Shown here: one piece after another, positions 12,684-23,807 of the stretch
Layout of the letters: every line of letters begins with the position of its first letter
Numbering within the stretch: position 1 is the first letter of the stretch
Position numbers and translations under genes: made by a program
Notes under the pieces: generated by a model
What the model saw: only the letters and a program-made list of their open reading frames with translations
What the model was told of the DNA's origin: nothing
The model's database searches: none
Source: Entomoplasma ellychniae
Lineage (GTDB): Bacteria; Bacillota_I; Bacilli_A; Mycoplasmatales; Mycoplasmataceae
Assembly: GCF_002930155.1 (NCBI RefSeq)
Contig: NZ_PHND01000001.1
Span: 558,001 to 622,000 of the forward strand
Direction of reading: 5' to 3'
Length of the DNA: 64,000 bases

Positions 12684-12694
12684 TTTAAATTTAT

Positions 12695-12720
12695 AAAAGG
12701 TTTCTAATAGCCTTTTTTTA
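12695..12720. terminator. Hairpin terminator between converging units
   Basis: AAAAGG pairs with CCTTTT over a 10-nt loop and is followed by T residues on the plus strand; the A run on the other side lets it also serve the minus-strand ABC exporter gene ending at 12759. Confidence 0.55.
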
Positions 12721-12758
12721 TTAATTTTTTCTAATTACCTATTAATAAATAATTATAA

Positions 12759-14717
12759 CTATTTCGATAATTTATAAAGAGCTTTAAATAGTCCTTCTTT
12801 TTTTGTTAACTCTTCAAAATTTCCTGTTTGTACAATTCCAACACCAGGTTCTAACACAAATATCTCATCAAAACTTTTAATAGTTGATAATCTATGTGCA
12901 ATAGAAATTGTGGTTCTTCCCTCCATTAATACTTCAAGTTCTTTTTGAATTTCAGATTCTACAATATTATCTAGCGCAGAAGTAGCTTCGTCAAGAATTA
13001 ATATTTCAGGATCTTTTAAAATAAGTCTAGCAATAACTAATCTTTGTTTTTGACCACCAGATAGTTGAGCACCACGTTCAGCTAAAATTGTGTCATATCC
13101 ATCAGGTCAAGTCATAATTAAATCATGTAGTTTTGATTTTTTACATGCTTCTTCTATTTCGATTATAGTTTTATTTTCTAAACCATAAGCTACATTATCA
13201 TAAATGCTTCCACTTAGTATTTGTGGTTCTTGATCAACATAACCTATTTTATCTAATCAAGATTTAAGATTTAAATGTCTTAGATTAATATTATTGTTAA
13301 TTAATATCTCACCATTTTGAATTTCATAAAATCTTAAAAGTAATTTAGCTATTGTGGATTTACCCGAGCCAGTAGGCCCAACAAAAGCATATTTCTTACC
13401 TTTAACTAATTTAACACTAAAATCTTTTAATATAATTTTTTCAGTATTTGGATAAATAAAATTAATATTATCAAACTTAATTGATTCCACTTTTTCGTTT
13501 ATTGTTTGAGTTTTAAATTTATCTATTGTAATTTCACTTTCTAATAGTTTTGATATATTACACGCAGCTATTTTGGTTCTTGGTATTTCGTTAATAATAG
13601 GTCTTAATTGCATAATTGGGATTGTCATAGTGATAACACCTGTTGTGAAAGAAGAAATGATACTTATTAATGATTGTGTATCATTAATAAATAAGAAGAC
13701 ACCAAATACAATAGAAGCCATTGAAAAACTTCCAACACCACCAATAATTAAAGCTGAGGGCAACTCGCCAACAAAAAATTTCTTTTTCTCTTTTTTGTTT
13801 GTTTTTTGAATAAGGTCATCAAAGTGTTTTCTTTCTTTTTCAAAAGTGCCTGATGATTTAATTAACTTAATACTATATATTTTTTCACTCATATCATTAT
13901 TTTGCTGTTCAGTTATAGCATTTATTTTTCTAGTTGCTTTGTTGGAAATTTTAATACTGATAAAAATAATAATTACAAAAAGTATTAATAGTCCAAAAAC
14001 ACATAATGCAAGTTTTCAGCTAATAGTTAACATTAAAATTGCAGAAGAAATTGTTGTTGAAATTGCTAAAAGAATAATCACTGGAGCTTCTTTAATATAG
14101 TTGTTTAAACCCCCACTATCTTTTATAACTGTTGAAATAATTTGTCCTGATTGATTCAAATCAAAAAATTGAACATCTTGATCAATTAATTTACTAATTA
14201 GTTGGCGTCTCAATTTATTTTCGTAAGCTAAAGCTACATTTCCAGAAAAGATATATTTTATATAAGACATAATAATTATAACAATTATATCCGCTATCAT
14301 TGAGTAAGCTAAAGCAAACAAACCAAACTTAGCCCCTCAAAGATTAATATAAATTTGTGACCCATCATAACTTATGAATTTATAAAAAAATTCTTGAATA
14401 ATGGCTTGATAAAATTCTGGTGTTGTTGAACAACTAGCTAATATTTTCATAATTTGATCAGTTGTTATGCCTTCTGGCAATTTTAATAATTGTATAAGTG
14501 CTTGTATATTTTTTGGATCTATATCTTTCATAGAATCTAAAACACTTTTAGAAACCATTAAAGAAGTAATCAATTCTACACATTTAATATTTCAAACCAT
14601 TAATAAAACAGTAAAAATAGTTAGCAATAAAACCCCTATAGAAAAACCTTTTCTATTTTTTATAGCTTCTAATAAGTGATAACTAACACCATTTATTTTT
14701 TTATTGTTTAATTCCAT
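12759..14717 (-). CDS. ABC exporter, ATP-binding/permease fusion (MsbA/LmrA type)
   Basis: A 652-residue half-transporter: six predicted membrane segments in the N-terminal half, then a nucleotide-binding domain with Walker A VGPTGSGKST, Q-loop VDQEPQILSG, signature LSGGQKQR, Walker B LILDEATSALD and switch His in IAHRLSTI. Between the first two membrane segments is an unusually long extracellular loop (about 80 residues). Start at 14717 with AAGGAGA upstream. It is divergent from a MarR-type regulator across 125 bp of palindrome-rich DNA, so it is probably the regulator's target and may export drugs or lipids. Many TGA codons are Trp. Confidence 0.93.
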
Positions 14718-14768
14718 ATAATCTCCTTAACTTTTTAGTAAAATTAATAAATCTAACAAGATAATAAA

Positions 14769-14814
14769 TGTTTCAAATAATATAACTAATTTCAAATGAA
14801 ACAAGTTATATTAT
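14769..14814. promoter_or_regulatory. Nested inverted repeats, candidate MarR operator
   Basis: Two perfect inverted repeats interlock in the divergent intergenic region. TGTTTCA (14769-14775) matches TGAAACA (14797-14803), and ATAATATAAC (14777-14786) matches GTTATATTAT (14805-14814). The site sits 29 bp before the marR start and 52 bp before the exporter start. Its position suggests a binding site for the MarR-type protein controlling both genes; this is inference. Confidence 0.6.
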
Positions 14815-14842
14815 ATATTACAACTTTAACGAAAGGGATGCA

Positions 14843-15280
14843 ATGAAAAAGAAATATAATTTAAATAATTTAAGTGTTTTACTTAAGGGTGAACTACTTA
14901 TAATGATTATTAAAAGACAAATAACTAAAATAATAACACATGAATATCCATCGTTATATCCATTGGCATATTTTCATTTAATGTTTATTAAGAATGTAGA
15001 AGGAATAAGTCAAACAGAGCTAGCTTATTTAACAGATACCACTAAACCAACATTACATAGAAACATAAAAACACTTATTAAAGAGGGATTTATAGTAATC
15101 AAAACCTCTTTAAGAGCAAATGAAAATGAAATCTATTTAACAAATAAAGGTGAAGTACTTGTAGCAAAGGTTTGTAAAATGATTGATGCATATGAAAATG
15201 AAATGAATTTAAATAAAGATAACTTAAGTGGAATAAATGAAATGTTTGTTGATATGATTAATAAACATAAAACTAAATAG
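14843..15280 (+). CDS. MarR-family transcriptional regulator
   Basis: A 145-residue protein with the size and layout of MarR dimers. N-terminal helix, then a winged helix-turn-helix: ISQTELAYLTDTTKPTLHR is the HTH, followed by NIKTLIKEGFIVIKTS and the wing, then an EIYLTNKGE helix leading to the C-terminal dimerisation helices. The start has GAAAGGGATGCA upstream. It is divergent from an ABC exporter and runs into msrA after 10 nt. Such regulators often respond to small aromatic or oxidising compounds; the ligand here is unknown. Confidence 0.85.
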   Translation: MKKKYNLNNLSVLLKGELLIMIIKRQITKIITHEYPSLYPLAYFHLMFIKNVEGISQTELAYLTDTTKPTLHRNIKTLIKEGFIVIKTSLRANENEIYLTNKGEVLVAKVCKMIDAYENEMNLNKDNLSGINEMFVDMINKHKTK

Positions 15281-15290
15281 GAGATATAAA

Positions 15291-15776
15291 ATGAAAACAA
15301 TATATTTAGCTGGAGGATGTTTTTGAGGTGTTCAAGCATTCTTTGATTATCAAAAAGGAATATTAAAAACAACTGTTGGTTATGCTCAAGGAGATATTGA
15401 TAATCCAACTTATGAGCAAGTGTGTACGGGCAAAACAAATTATACTGAAACTCTTAAAATAGAATTTGATGAAAATAAAATAAGCTTAAAAGAAATTCTT
15501 GATTTGTATTTTTCAATTATAAATCCTTATTTATTAAATCAGCAAGGAAATGATAAAGGAACTCAGTATAGAACTGGAATTTACTCAGAAGATAAAACTA
15601 TATTAGATTATTCGAAAAACTATATATCTGATAAACAAAACAATGATCCCCAAAAAATTGTTGTTGAAAATGAGTTATTGAAAAACTTTTTTAATGCTGA
15701 AGAATACCACCAAAAATATTTAGACAAAAACCCAAATGGGTATTGCCATATAAATTTATCAAAATATAAAAAATAA
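15291..15776 (+). CDS. msrA: Peptide methionine sulfoxide reductase A
   Basis: A 161-residue enzyme that reduces methionine-S-sulfoxide in oxidised proteins. The catalytic motif GCFWGVQAFF is at residues 9-18 (the Trp is a TGA codon). GTQYRTGIY and AEEYHQKYL, typical MsrA substrate-pocket motifs, follow. It has few further Cys residues, so resolving may use an external thiol. TAGGAGAT, overlapping the marR stop, is the ribosome binding site. Cotranscription with marR links oxidative repair to the same control circuit. Confidence 0.95.
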
Positions 15777-15794
15777 GGAAGCAAAAGAGTCTTT

Positions 15795-16448
15795 TTAATA
15801 TATTTGTTTTTTGATTGGTTGTAATATATTGCAAACTAATGGAATAAGAATACCTAATAGAATTAAATCAATAATAGAGTTAGGTAGATTCACACCTCCT
15901 GCTCAAATAAATAGTTGAAAATTAATTGGTCTATCACCTCTTCAAAATAATACTCCACCAATTGATTTTGAAATAAAAAACAATACTACAAAAACAAAAA
16001 TGCCAATAACAAATCCCTTTTGTCTTCAAATTCAAATAAAACTATATTTTATTGAACCTCAAATTTTACCAATACGTTTATCATAAAAACTTGAATATTT
16101 CACAATGTTTTTAATTTCTCTAGGCATAAATAAGCTACAAACTGCTATTATTCATAAAGGGATTGCATAATCAAATAAATAAGCTGGAATATTACCAGCA
16201 TCTAAATTTGCTGGTAAAAAGAAAGCAATTACAGACCCAATCATTGCAACAATTAATGTTCTTAATCAATCAGTATAAACAGCCATAATAAAGATAGGAA
16301 TGAACTGTATATTAATTGTAAAATATAAACCACCAAAAGAATAACCTATCATTACATTTAAAACTAAATATAAAGCCAACATTATGCCCATTGTTGTTAT
16401 ATCTTTTACTCTAATTTTTTTAACTTTATAAAAAAAATGTCTTTCCAT
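15795..16448 (-). CDS. ECF transporter S component, TPP-riboswitch controlled (copy 1)
   Basis: A 217-residue hydrophobic protein with about five to six membrane segments. MERHFF, KDITTMGIMLALYLVLN and FIPIFIMAVYTDW resemble the substrate-binding S subunits of energy-coupling-factor vitamin transporters. A TPP riboswitch lies directly upstream, so the substrate is probably thiamine, a thiamine precursor or TPP. The start at 16448 has GGGAGGA 7 nt upstream; an in-frame upstream ATG at 16487 falls inside the leader and is unlikely. A same-length paralogue follows at 16637-17290. The shared ECF energising module is not in the window. Confidence 0.75.
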
Positions 16449-16459
16449 GTAAAATCCTC

Positions 16460-16582
16460 CCACATAAAAAAACAGAAAAAAAATCAATTTAGGACTCCCT
16501 ACGCTAGTTTTAACTAGATCAGGTTCTAAGAGTTTTTCTCAAGCTTTCGCTACCTCTGCCTTTTATAAATAAATTATATCAA
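16460..16582 (-). repeat. Leader direct repeat, copy 1
   Basis: A 123-nt block including the TPP riboswitch and its downstream T-rich segment. It matches 17301-17423 at all but one position by eye and lies 841 bp away in the same orientation. Confidence 0.9.
16491..16561 (-). promoter_or_regulatory. TPP riboswitch (THI element), copy 1
   Basis: Read on the minus strand it shows the conserved TPP-aptamer core: GAGGTAGC, then CTTGAGA, then GAACCTGATCTAG and CTAGCGTAGGGAG. The pyrimidine-sensing TGAGA and the pyrophosphate-sensing CTGAT/GCGTAGGGA parts are both present. It lies 42 nt upstream of the S-component start. Two T runs follow, but I see no strong terminator stem, so the read-out may be translational. 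Confidence 0.93.
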
Positions 16583-16636
16583 TATTGTTCAGAAAAATTC
16601 AATGCTATATTTAAATAAAAGTTTTTATTTTTTTGT

Positions 16637-17290
16637 TTAATATATTTGCTTTCTTATAGGTTCTATTGTGTAACAAGTAATTGGAATAAATAAAACGAAA
16701 AAAACAAAGTTATTTATAGAGTTTGGTATATTATAAATCATAGATCAAATTCAAACGTTATCGCCTTCTGGTTTCCCAGCAGACCAAAATAAAACCCCAC
16801 CTATTATTTTTGAACAATAACTCATTATTACATAAATTGCTAAAACTAAAACAAAAATTTTTTGTTGCCACAATCAAATAAAAAAAGTTTTTATAACACC
16901 TCAAAAATGACCAATAAATGAATTATAAAAATTTGAATAATTAATTATTTTTTTATAATTTCTTGGTAATAATACGCTACAAAAACTAACAAACAATAAT
17001 GGAAAGTAATAATCAAAAATATAAGCTATAGGTATTCCTGCGTCTGCATTAGTTGGCAAAAAATAACCAATTAAACCACCAATTAAACCAATAATTAATG
17101 TTCTTAATCAATCAGTATAAGCTGCTAGTATAAATATTGGAATAAGTTTTAAGTTAAATGATAAAAAGAAAATAGAAAAAGAAAATGCTGTGGTTGCATT
17201 TAAGATAACATATATTGATAACATCGTTCCCATTATGGCGATGTCTTTTGTTCTAAGTCTTTTAACATTTATAAAAAAATGTTTTTCCAT
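16637..17290 (-). CDS. ECF transporter S component, TPP-riboswitch controlled (copy 2)
   Basis: A 217-residue paralogue of the preceding S component, with the same length and membrane layout (MEKHFF, KDIAIMGTMLSIYVILN, LIPIFILAAYTDW, and a matching PIRKQIY end). The two proteins look only about half identical, while their leaders are almost identical. The second copy may therefore bind a different thiamine-related compound such as a pyrimidine or thiazole precursor; that is inference. The start at 17290 has a weaker ribosome binding site (GTGGGGG) than copy 1. TGA codons encode Trp. Confidence 0.75.
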
Positions 17291-17300
17291 GTAAAAACCC

Positions 17301-17423
17301 CCACATAAAAAAACAGAAAAAAAATCAATTTAGGACTCCCTACGCTAGTTTTAACTAGATCAGGTTCTAAGAGTTTTTCTCAAGCTTTCGCTACCTCTGC
17401 CCTTTATAAATAAATTATATCAA
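17301..17423 (-). repeat. Leader direct repeat, copy 2
   Basis: Second copy of the 123-nt riboswitch leader; partner at 16460-16582. The single difference seen is C for T just beyond the aptamer 5' end. Confidence 0.9.
17332..17402 (-). promoter_or_regulatory. TPP riboswitch (THI element), copy 2
   Basis: Same aptamer core as copy 1, base for base, upstream of the S-component gene at 16637-17290. The purine-rich sequence before the start codon differs slightly (GTGGGGG against GTGGGAGGA), so the two switches may set different expression levels. Confidence 0.93.
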
Positions 17424-17478
17424 AATCAAAACCTAAAAAATGATAAAATAATTTTAATAAAAGAGAAAGGTGTCATAT

Positions 17479-19008
17479 ATGCCCAAAAAATTTTACATAA
17501 CAACCCCAATTTATTACCCTTCAGGAAATTTACACATTGGTCATGCTTATACAACAACATTAGCTGACATTTTAAAAAGATATAAAAAACTTGATGGTTA
17601 TGAAACTTACTTTCTAACAGGAAGTGACGAACACGGGCAAAAAATTGAGCAAAAAGCTGAAGAAGAAAATTTAACGCCAATGGAATATTTAAAAGATAAA
17701 GTAGAAAGTTTTAAAACTTTGTGAAATCTTTTGTATATTGATTATGATAAATTTATTAGAACAACAGATGTTTATCATAAAGAAACTGTTAAAAAGATAT
17801 TTACAAAATTATTAGAAGAAGGATATATTTATGAAGGTAAATATGAAGGTTTTTATTGTGTTAGTTGTGAAGAGTTTTTAAACTTTGATCAAATCACAGA
17901 AGATAATAGATGTAAAATATCAAATAATGCAGTTGCAGTTGTTCAAGAAGACACTTATTTTTTACAATTGTCTAAATTTCAAAATTTTATAGAAAATGAT
18001 GTTTTAGCTAGTGATTTTTTAATTCCAGCGTATAGAAGAAATGAAATGATAAATTCATTTGTTAAACCAGAGTTAAAAGATCTATCAGTAACAAGAACTT
18101 CATTTAGTTGAGGTATACCAATTAATGAAAATCCAAAACATGTTGTTTATGTTTGAATTGATGCATTAACTAACTATATAACTGCACTTGGATACTTACA
18201 AGAAAATGATAACAATTTTAAAAAATATTGAGAAGATAAGGATACAGAAATTTTACATTTAGCTGGAAAAGAAATTATTAGATTTCACTCAATATATTGA
18301 CCAGCTATTTTAAAAGGTCTAAACTTAAGACAACCAAACCATTTATTAGGTCATGGTTGAATACTTAGTGGTGGAACTAAAATGAGTAAGTCGATTGGTA
18401 ATGTAGTTGACCCAATTGAAATAATTCAAAAATATGGAGCTGACGGATTTAGATTTTATATAGCTTATGAATTACCAACTGAAAAAGATGGTAACTTTAC
18501 TGAAGATTTATTCGTTGAATCATATAATGCTCATTTAGCAAATAATGTTGGTAATTTAATATCAAGAACAAATCAAATGATTACTAAATACTTTGAAGGT
18601 AAACTAAATCATAGTGTCATTAAAATGAATAGTGTTGTTGAACAAGAAGTTATATCAACGATTAATAATTATAAAAAATTAATGGATGAGTACAAAATTA
18701 GTGAAGCTACAAGAGTTGTTTTAGATTTAGGTAAAACTTTAAATAAGTATATTGAAGAACAAACTCCTTGAACTTTAGCTAAAGAAGAGAGATTTGAAGA
18801 ACTTGAAAAAGTTCTTATAACTCTTCAAAAAGCTATAGTGGTAGTCATTTTGTTATTAAAACCTATATTGGTTGAAAACTCAGATAAAATGTTTAATGAT
18901 ATGGGTGTTTCGAATAAACAAATTGAAATAATAAACTTTGATAATATTTTAGAAATAAAATTTAAAAAAATTGAATCAAAGCAAATATTGTTCAATAGAA
19001 TTAAATAA
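17479..19008 (+). CDS. metG: Methionyl-tRNA synthetase
   Basis: A 509-residue class I synthetase. The HIGH motif appears as [12 protein letters not shown] and the KMSKS loop as [12 protein letters not shown] short connective peptide has one Cys pair (YCVSCEEF). The dimerising C-terminal tRNA-binding domain of longer MetRS forms is absent, as in many small genomes. An in-frame GTG at 17470 is less likely than the ATG at 17479, which has GAAAGG 8 nt upstream. Several TGA codons are Trp. Divergent from the second riboswitch-controlled transporter. Confidence 0.96.
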
Positions 19009-19282
19009 CCTTAAAATTTAACATTTTATGTGTATTTTTATTATTTATTTTAATACCACATTAAAATCAAGTTTTCATAAAACAATATATATTCATTTAA
19101 AAAATTAAATTATTTTTTACAAGTGTTTTATTATATATTTAAATAAACTAAAAATAATAATTTACTTTTTTAGTTTATACAAAAATAATGTGGAGTATAA
19201 TTTATATAAGAATATTTTCTACAATGACAGTAAATTTTTAAAAAATATTCCACCCAAATAAATAAAACAAAGGAGACTTTAA
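19009..19282 (+). promoter_or_regulatory. Intergenic region with hairpins and probable nox promoter
   Basis: A 12-bp perfect inverted repeat (19143-19154 with 19167-19178) may terminate metG. After it, TATAAT at 19196-19201 looks like a -10 box for nox. Downstream, GAATATTTT near 19208 can pair with AAAATATTC near 19241, inside a wider GTGGA/TCCAC pairing, which would place a hairpin in the nox leader. The ribosome binding site is AAAGGAG at 19270-19276. No clear -35 box was seen. Confidence 0.5.
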
Positions 19283-20647
19283 ATGAAAGTTATAGTTTTA
19301 GGTACTAACCATGCTGGTACAACAGCTGTTAGAACGTTAAAAAGATTAAACCCTGAAATAGAAGTAACAACATACGATAAAAACGATGTTATTTCATTTT
19401 TAGGTTGTGGTATTGCATTATGAGTTAAAGGCGAATTCCAAGATCCTCAAGGATTATTCTATGCAAACCCAGAAATTCTGAAATCAGAGGGAATCACAGT
19501 GAGAATGAAACATGAGTGATTGTCTATTGATAAAAAAGCAAAAACTGTTACAGTTAAAAACTTAGAAACTGGTGAAGTTTATAATGATAACTATGACAAA
19601 GTTATTGTTGCTACAGGAACATGGCCACTGTTGCCACCTATCCCAGGGTTGGATTTAAAAGGCGTTCAAATTTGTAAAAATTATGCACATGCTCAAGCGA
19701 TCCAAAAAGCTAATATTGACCCATCAATTAAACATGTAACTGTTGTTGGTGCTGGTTATATTGGTGTTGAGTTAGTTGATGCATTTGTATCGCATGGTAA
19801 AACAGTCACATTAGTTGACTTTGCAGACAGAATTATGCCAGTTTATTATGATGCTGAATTTACTTCACACGTTGAAGAAAGAATGAAAAAAGCTGGAGTT
19901 CATCTTGCACTTAATCAAGGTGTTAAAGAATTTAAAGGTGATTCAAATAATAAAGTTACTTCAGTTGTTACTTCAAAAGAAGAAATCAAAACTGATTATG
20001 TAGTTTTTTCAGTTGGCGTGGTTGCACAAACAAAACCATTAGAAGGTGTTGTGGATTTAAGTGACAGAAAAGCTGTTATTACAAATGAGTTTTGCCAATC
20101 ATCAAATCCTGACATCTATGCCATTGGAGACTGCTCAACAGTATATAACAAAGCTTTGAATGCTGAAGTACCTATCCAATTAGCAACAACAGCTGTTAGA
20201 ACTGGGATTTTAGCTGCTGCTAATATTGTTAATGGAAATAAACTTCCTTCACCTGGTTTTACTGGGGCTAATGGTATTGAAGTTTTTGGATTTAAAATGG
20301 CTTCAACTGGGGTTAGTGAAACTTCAGCTAAAAAACTTGGATTAGATTATGAAGCTGTAAGTTTTAGTGATTCTGATAGACCAGAATTCATGGCAACTTA
20401 CAAGCAAGCTTGAATTAAAATTGTTTGAGACAAAAAAACTAGAAAAATTATTGGAGCACAAGTAGCTGGTGAAAATAATCATACTGAATTAATTCATATG
20501 TTATCTTTAGGTATTCAAAAAGATTTAACAATTGATGAACTTCCATTGATTGATATGTTCTTTTTACCTCACTTTAATAAACCATACAATTTCGTTACAT
20601 TAGCGGGATTAGAGGTTTTAGGTTTAAACTACTTTAAAAAGAAATAA
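19283..20647 (+). CDS. nox: NADH oxidase, water-forming type
   Basis: A 454-residue flavoprotein that oxidises NADH with oxygen and so regenerates NAD for glycolysis and pyruvate dehydrogenase. The N-terminal FAD-binding strand (VIVLGTNHAGTT) is followed by the redox-active Cys42 in FLGCGIALW, an NAD-binding GAGYIGVELVDAF and the C-terminal FAD motif YAIGDCS. The single conserved Cys fits the four-electron Nox/CoA-disulfide-reductase family. Its stop overlaps the lplA start by one base, so the two are coupled. TGA codons at 19421, 19517 and 20411 are Trp. Confidence 0.95.
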
Positions 20648-21648
20648 TGATTAATTTAATTATTTCTAAAACTAATGACCCATCATACAATTTAGCGCTT
20701 GAAGAATATTTAACATATCATTTTAAAACTAATGACCCAATATTATATATTTGGCAAAATGCTAACACTATTGTTGTTGGTAGAAATCAAAATACATATG
20801 CTGAAATTAATATTAATGAAGCTATGAAAGATAATGTTCACATTATAAGAAGAAATACAGGTGGAGGAACCGTTTTTCATGATATGGGTAATGTATGTTA
20901 TTCATTGATTGTTAATAACGACAAAAATACTGAAACCAGTTTTGCTGATGTCTTAAAACCAATTATCAAATATTTACAATCAGAAAACTTAAATGCTAAT
21001 TTTTCTGGGAGAAATGATATTGAAATTGATGGTTATAAAATTTCTGGAAATGCACAATTAAAAAGTAAAGAAAAGGTTTTACAACATGGGACCTTATTGT
21101 TTGATGTTGAATTACCTAAAATTCTTAAATATTTAAATGTTGATCCTGAAAAAATAAAACACCAAAAAGTTAAATCAAAACCAGCAAGAGTAGCAAATAT
21201 TAAAAGATTATTAACTGATATTAACAAAGATGTAAGTTTAGAAGCATTTATTGAAGGTGTTATAAAAAGTTATACAGTTAATGAAGAAGTTAAGTGGATT
21301 AAATTGAATTCAAACCAACAAGATATAGTTACTAATTTGTGAGAAAATAAATATAAGTTAAGAGAATGAACATTTGGAAAAAATGAAGATTTTGAATTAT
21401 CAAAAAAAGCATACTTAGAAACAAAAGGATTGCTTGAAATAAAGCTAAATATTGATAAAGGTAATATTTCAAAAATAAAAATATATGGTGATTTTTTAGG
21501 TTATGAAGGAACTGAAGAACTTGAAAAACATTTAACAAACATTTCATATGATTACCAACAAATCAAAAATGTATTAAATGATTTTGATTTGAAACAAATT
21601 TTTGGAGAAGCATTTGAAATAGAAGATATTTTAGGTTTAATCCTCTAA
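20647..21648 (+). CDS. lplA: Lipoate-protein ligase A
   Basis: A 333-residue enzyme that activates lipoate with ATP and attaches it to lipoyl-domain lysines. RRNTGGGTVFHD, SGRNDIEIDG and KISGNAQ are the family's lipoate/ATP-binding motifs, and the C-terminal accessory domain is present. It lies between nox and the pyruvate dehydrogenase genes, whose E3 lipoyl domain is the obvious substrate. Start and nox stop share one base. Relies on scavenged lipoate, as no lipoate biosynthesis gene is seen here. Confidence 0.95.
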
Positions 21649-21679
21649 TAAAAAATAAACTAGAAAGAGTATAAAATAA

Positions 21680-22798
21680 ATGAAAACAAAATATATCGGA
21701 AAATTCGATCCTTTAAAAGATGAGGTTGTTAGAGTTATTGATAAAGATGGTAAAGTTATAAATCCAACTTTAATGCCAAAAATTTCTGATGAAGAGCTTA
21801 TTAAAGCTTATTCAATCATGAATTTATCAAGACGACAAGATGATTATCAAAATAAAATGCAAAGACAAGGAAGATTATTATCTTTTCTTTCTTCAACAGG
21901 TCAAGAAGCTTGTGAAGTTGCATATACAATGGTTTTAGATCCTAAAAAAGATTTTTTTGTTTCTGGATATAGAAACAATGCAGCATGATTAACCATGGGT
22001 CAACCAATAAGAAACATCATGCTTTATTGAACTGGAAATGAAATGGGTGCTAAAGCACCAGATGGGGTTAATTCTTTACCGCCAAACATTATTATTGGTT
22101 CTCAATTTTCACAAGCAACTGGATTAGCCTTTGCAGAAAAATACCAAAAACGTGATGGTGTTGCTTTAACAACTACTGGGGATGGTGGAATGAGTGAAGG
22201 TGAAACTTATGAATCAATGAACTTTGCAAAAATTCATGAAGTTCCCGTTGTCTTTATAACTGAAAATAACAAATGAGCGATTTCAACACCAACTTATGAA
22301 CAAACAAAATCTATAAACTTAGCTGTAAAAGGAATTGCAACTGGTATTCCTTCAATAAAAGCTGATGGTAATGATTTTTTAGCTTCATGAGCTGTTGCTA
22401 AAGAAGCTGTTGAATTCGCAAGATCAGGAAATGGACCAGTGTTTATAGAATATGATACATATAGATTAGGCGCTCACTCTTCATCTGACTCACCAGATGT
22501 TTATAGACCAAAACCTGAATTTGAAAATGCTAAACTTTATGACCCATTAATTAGAATGAAACAATATTTAATTGATAAAAAATTATGAAGTGAAGAAAAA
22601 CAAGTTAAATTAGATGAAGAACAATCAGCTCATATTGCTGCAGAGTTTGCTTGAGTAGAAGAAAATAAAAACTACGGGATTGAAGATATATTTAATTATC
22701 AATATTCTGAATTAACTGAAGATTTAAAAGAACAAATGAATGAGGCAAAAGAATTTTTTGCAAAATACCCAGAATCAAAAGATGGAGGACACCACTAA
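21680..22798 (+). CDS. pdhA: Pyruvate dehydrogenase E1 component, alpha subunit
   Basis: A 372-residue thiamine-diphosphate-binding subunit of E1, which decarboxylates pyruvate. The TPP/Mg motif is GDGGMSEGETYESMNFA followed by NNKWAIST; the FVSGYRNNAAW region lies before it, and YRLGAHSSSDSP carries the phosphorylation-loop equivalent. The Trp codons in AAW and NKW are TGA. The stop overlaps the pdhB start by one base. AGAAAGAG is the ribosome binding site. Confidence 0.97.
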
Positions 22799-23787
22799 TG
22801 GCAATTATCAATAGTATTAAAGCTGTAACAGAAGCTCTTGATGTAGCAATGGAACGTGATCCAAATGTTATTGTTTTTGGAGAAGACGTTGGACTTGAAG
22901 GTGGAGTTTTTAGAGCTACTCAAGGACTACAACAAAAATATGGTATTGAAAGAAGTTTCAATGCACCAATATCAGAAGCAATGTTTGCTGGTGTTGGGTT
23001 AGGTATGGCTATGAATGGAATGAAACCAGTTATTGAATTACAATTTCAAGGATTAGGTTTACCATCACTGCAAAACATTATTACAAATATTTCACGTATG
23101 AGAAATAGAAGTCGTGGTAAATGAACTGCACCTTTGGTTATTAGAATGCCAATGGGTGGGGGAATTAGAGCATTAGAACATCACTCTGAAGCATTAGAAG
23201 TAATTTATGCACATATACCAGGAATTAAAACTGTTTTACCTTCAACCCCATATGATACAAAAGGATTAATTTTAGCAGCAATTGAATCACCAGACCCAGT
23301 TATTGTTTTAGAACCAACAAAACTATATAGAGCATTTAAACAAGAAGTTCCTGAAGGGTATTATACTGTGCCAATTGGTGAAGGTTTTAAAATTTTCCAA
23401 GGAAACGATTTAACTGTTGTAACTTATGGTTCACAAACTGTCGATTGTATGAAAGCTGTTGAATTATTAAAAGCTTCACATCCAAACGCAACAATTGAAT
23501 TGATTGATTTAAGATCAATTCAACCATGAGATAAAAAAATGGTAATCGAATCAGTTAAAAAAACAGGTAGATTATTAGTAGTTCATGAAGCTGTTAGATC
23601 ATTTTCAGTTTCAACTGAAATTATAACTACAGTTAATGAAAAATGTTTTGAATATTTAAAAGCACCATTATCTAGATGTACAGGATATGATGTTATTATT
23701 CCTTATGACAGAGGTGAAGGTTTTCATCAAGTAAACCCACAAAAAATATTGGTAGCTATGCAAAACGTACTAGACTACAAATTTTAA
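22798..23787 (+). CDS. pdhB: Pyruvate dehydrogenase E1 component, beta subunit
   Basis: A 329-residue subunit that completes the E1 heterotetramer. FGEDVGLEGGVFRATQGL, ISEAMFAGVGLGMA, ELQFQGLG and the C-terminal transketolase region (VVTYGSQTVDCMKA, ELIDLRSIQPW) are all in place. Two Trp codons (23122, 23527) are TGA. It starts one base inside pdhA and is followed after 20 nt by pdhC. Confidence 0.97.
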
Positions 23788-23807
23788 TTAGAGAGGTACA
23801 TTAAAAA

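Noticed and set aside
15777-15794. Terminator between msrA and the converging ECF gene
   Set aside because: AAAAGA and TCTTTT are separated by only one base, too tight for a hairpin; the 18-bp gap has no other stem.
16449-16487. Upstream ATG at 16487 for ECF S component copy 1
   Set aside because: It lies in the riboswitch leader without a ribosome binding site, while the ATG at 16448 has GGGAGGA and gives the same length as the paralogue.
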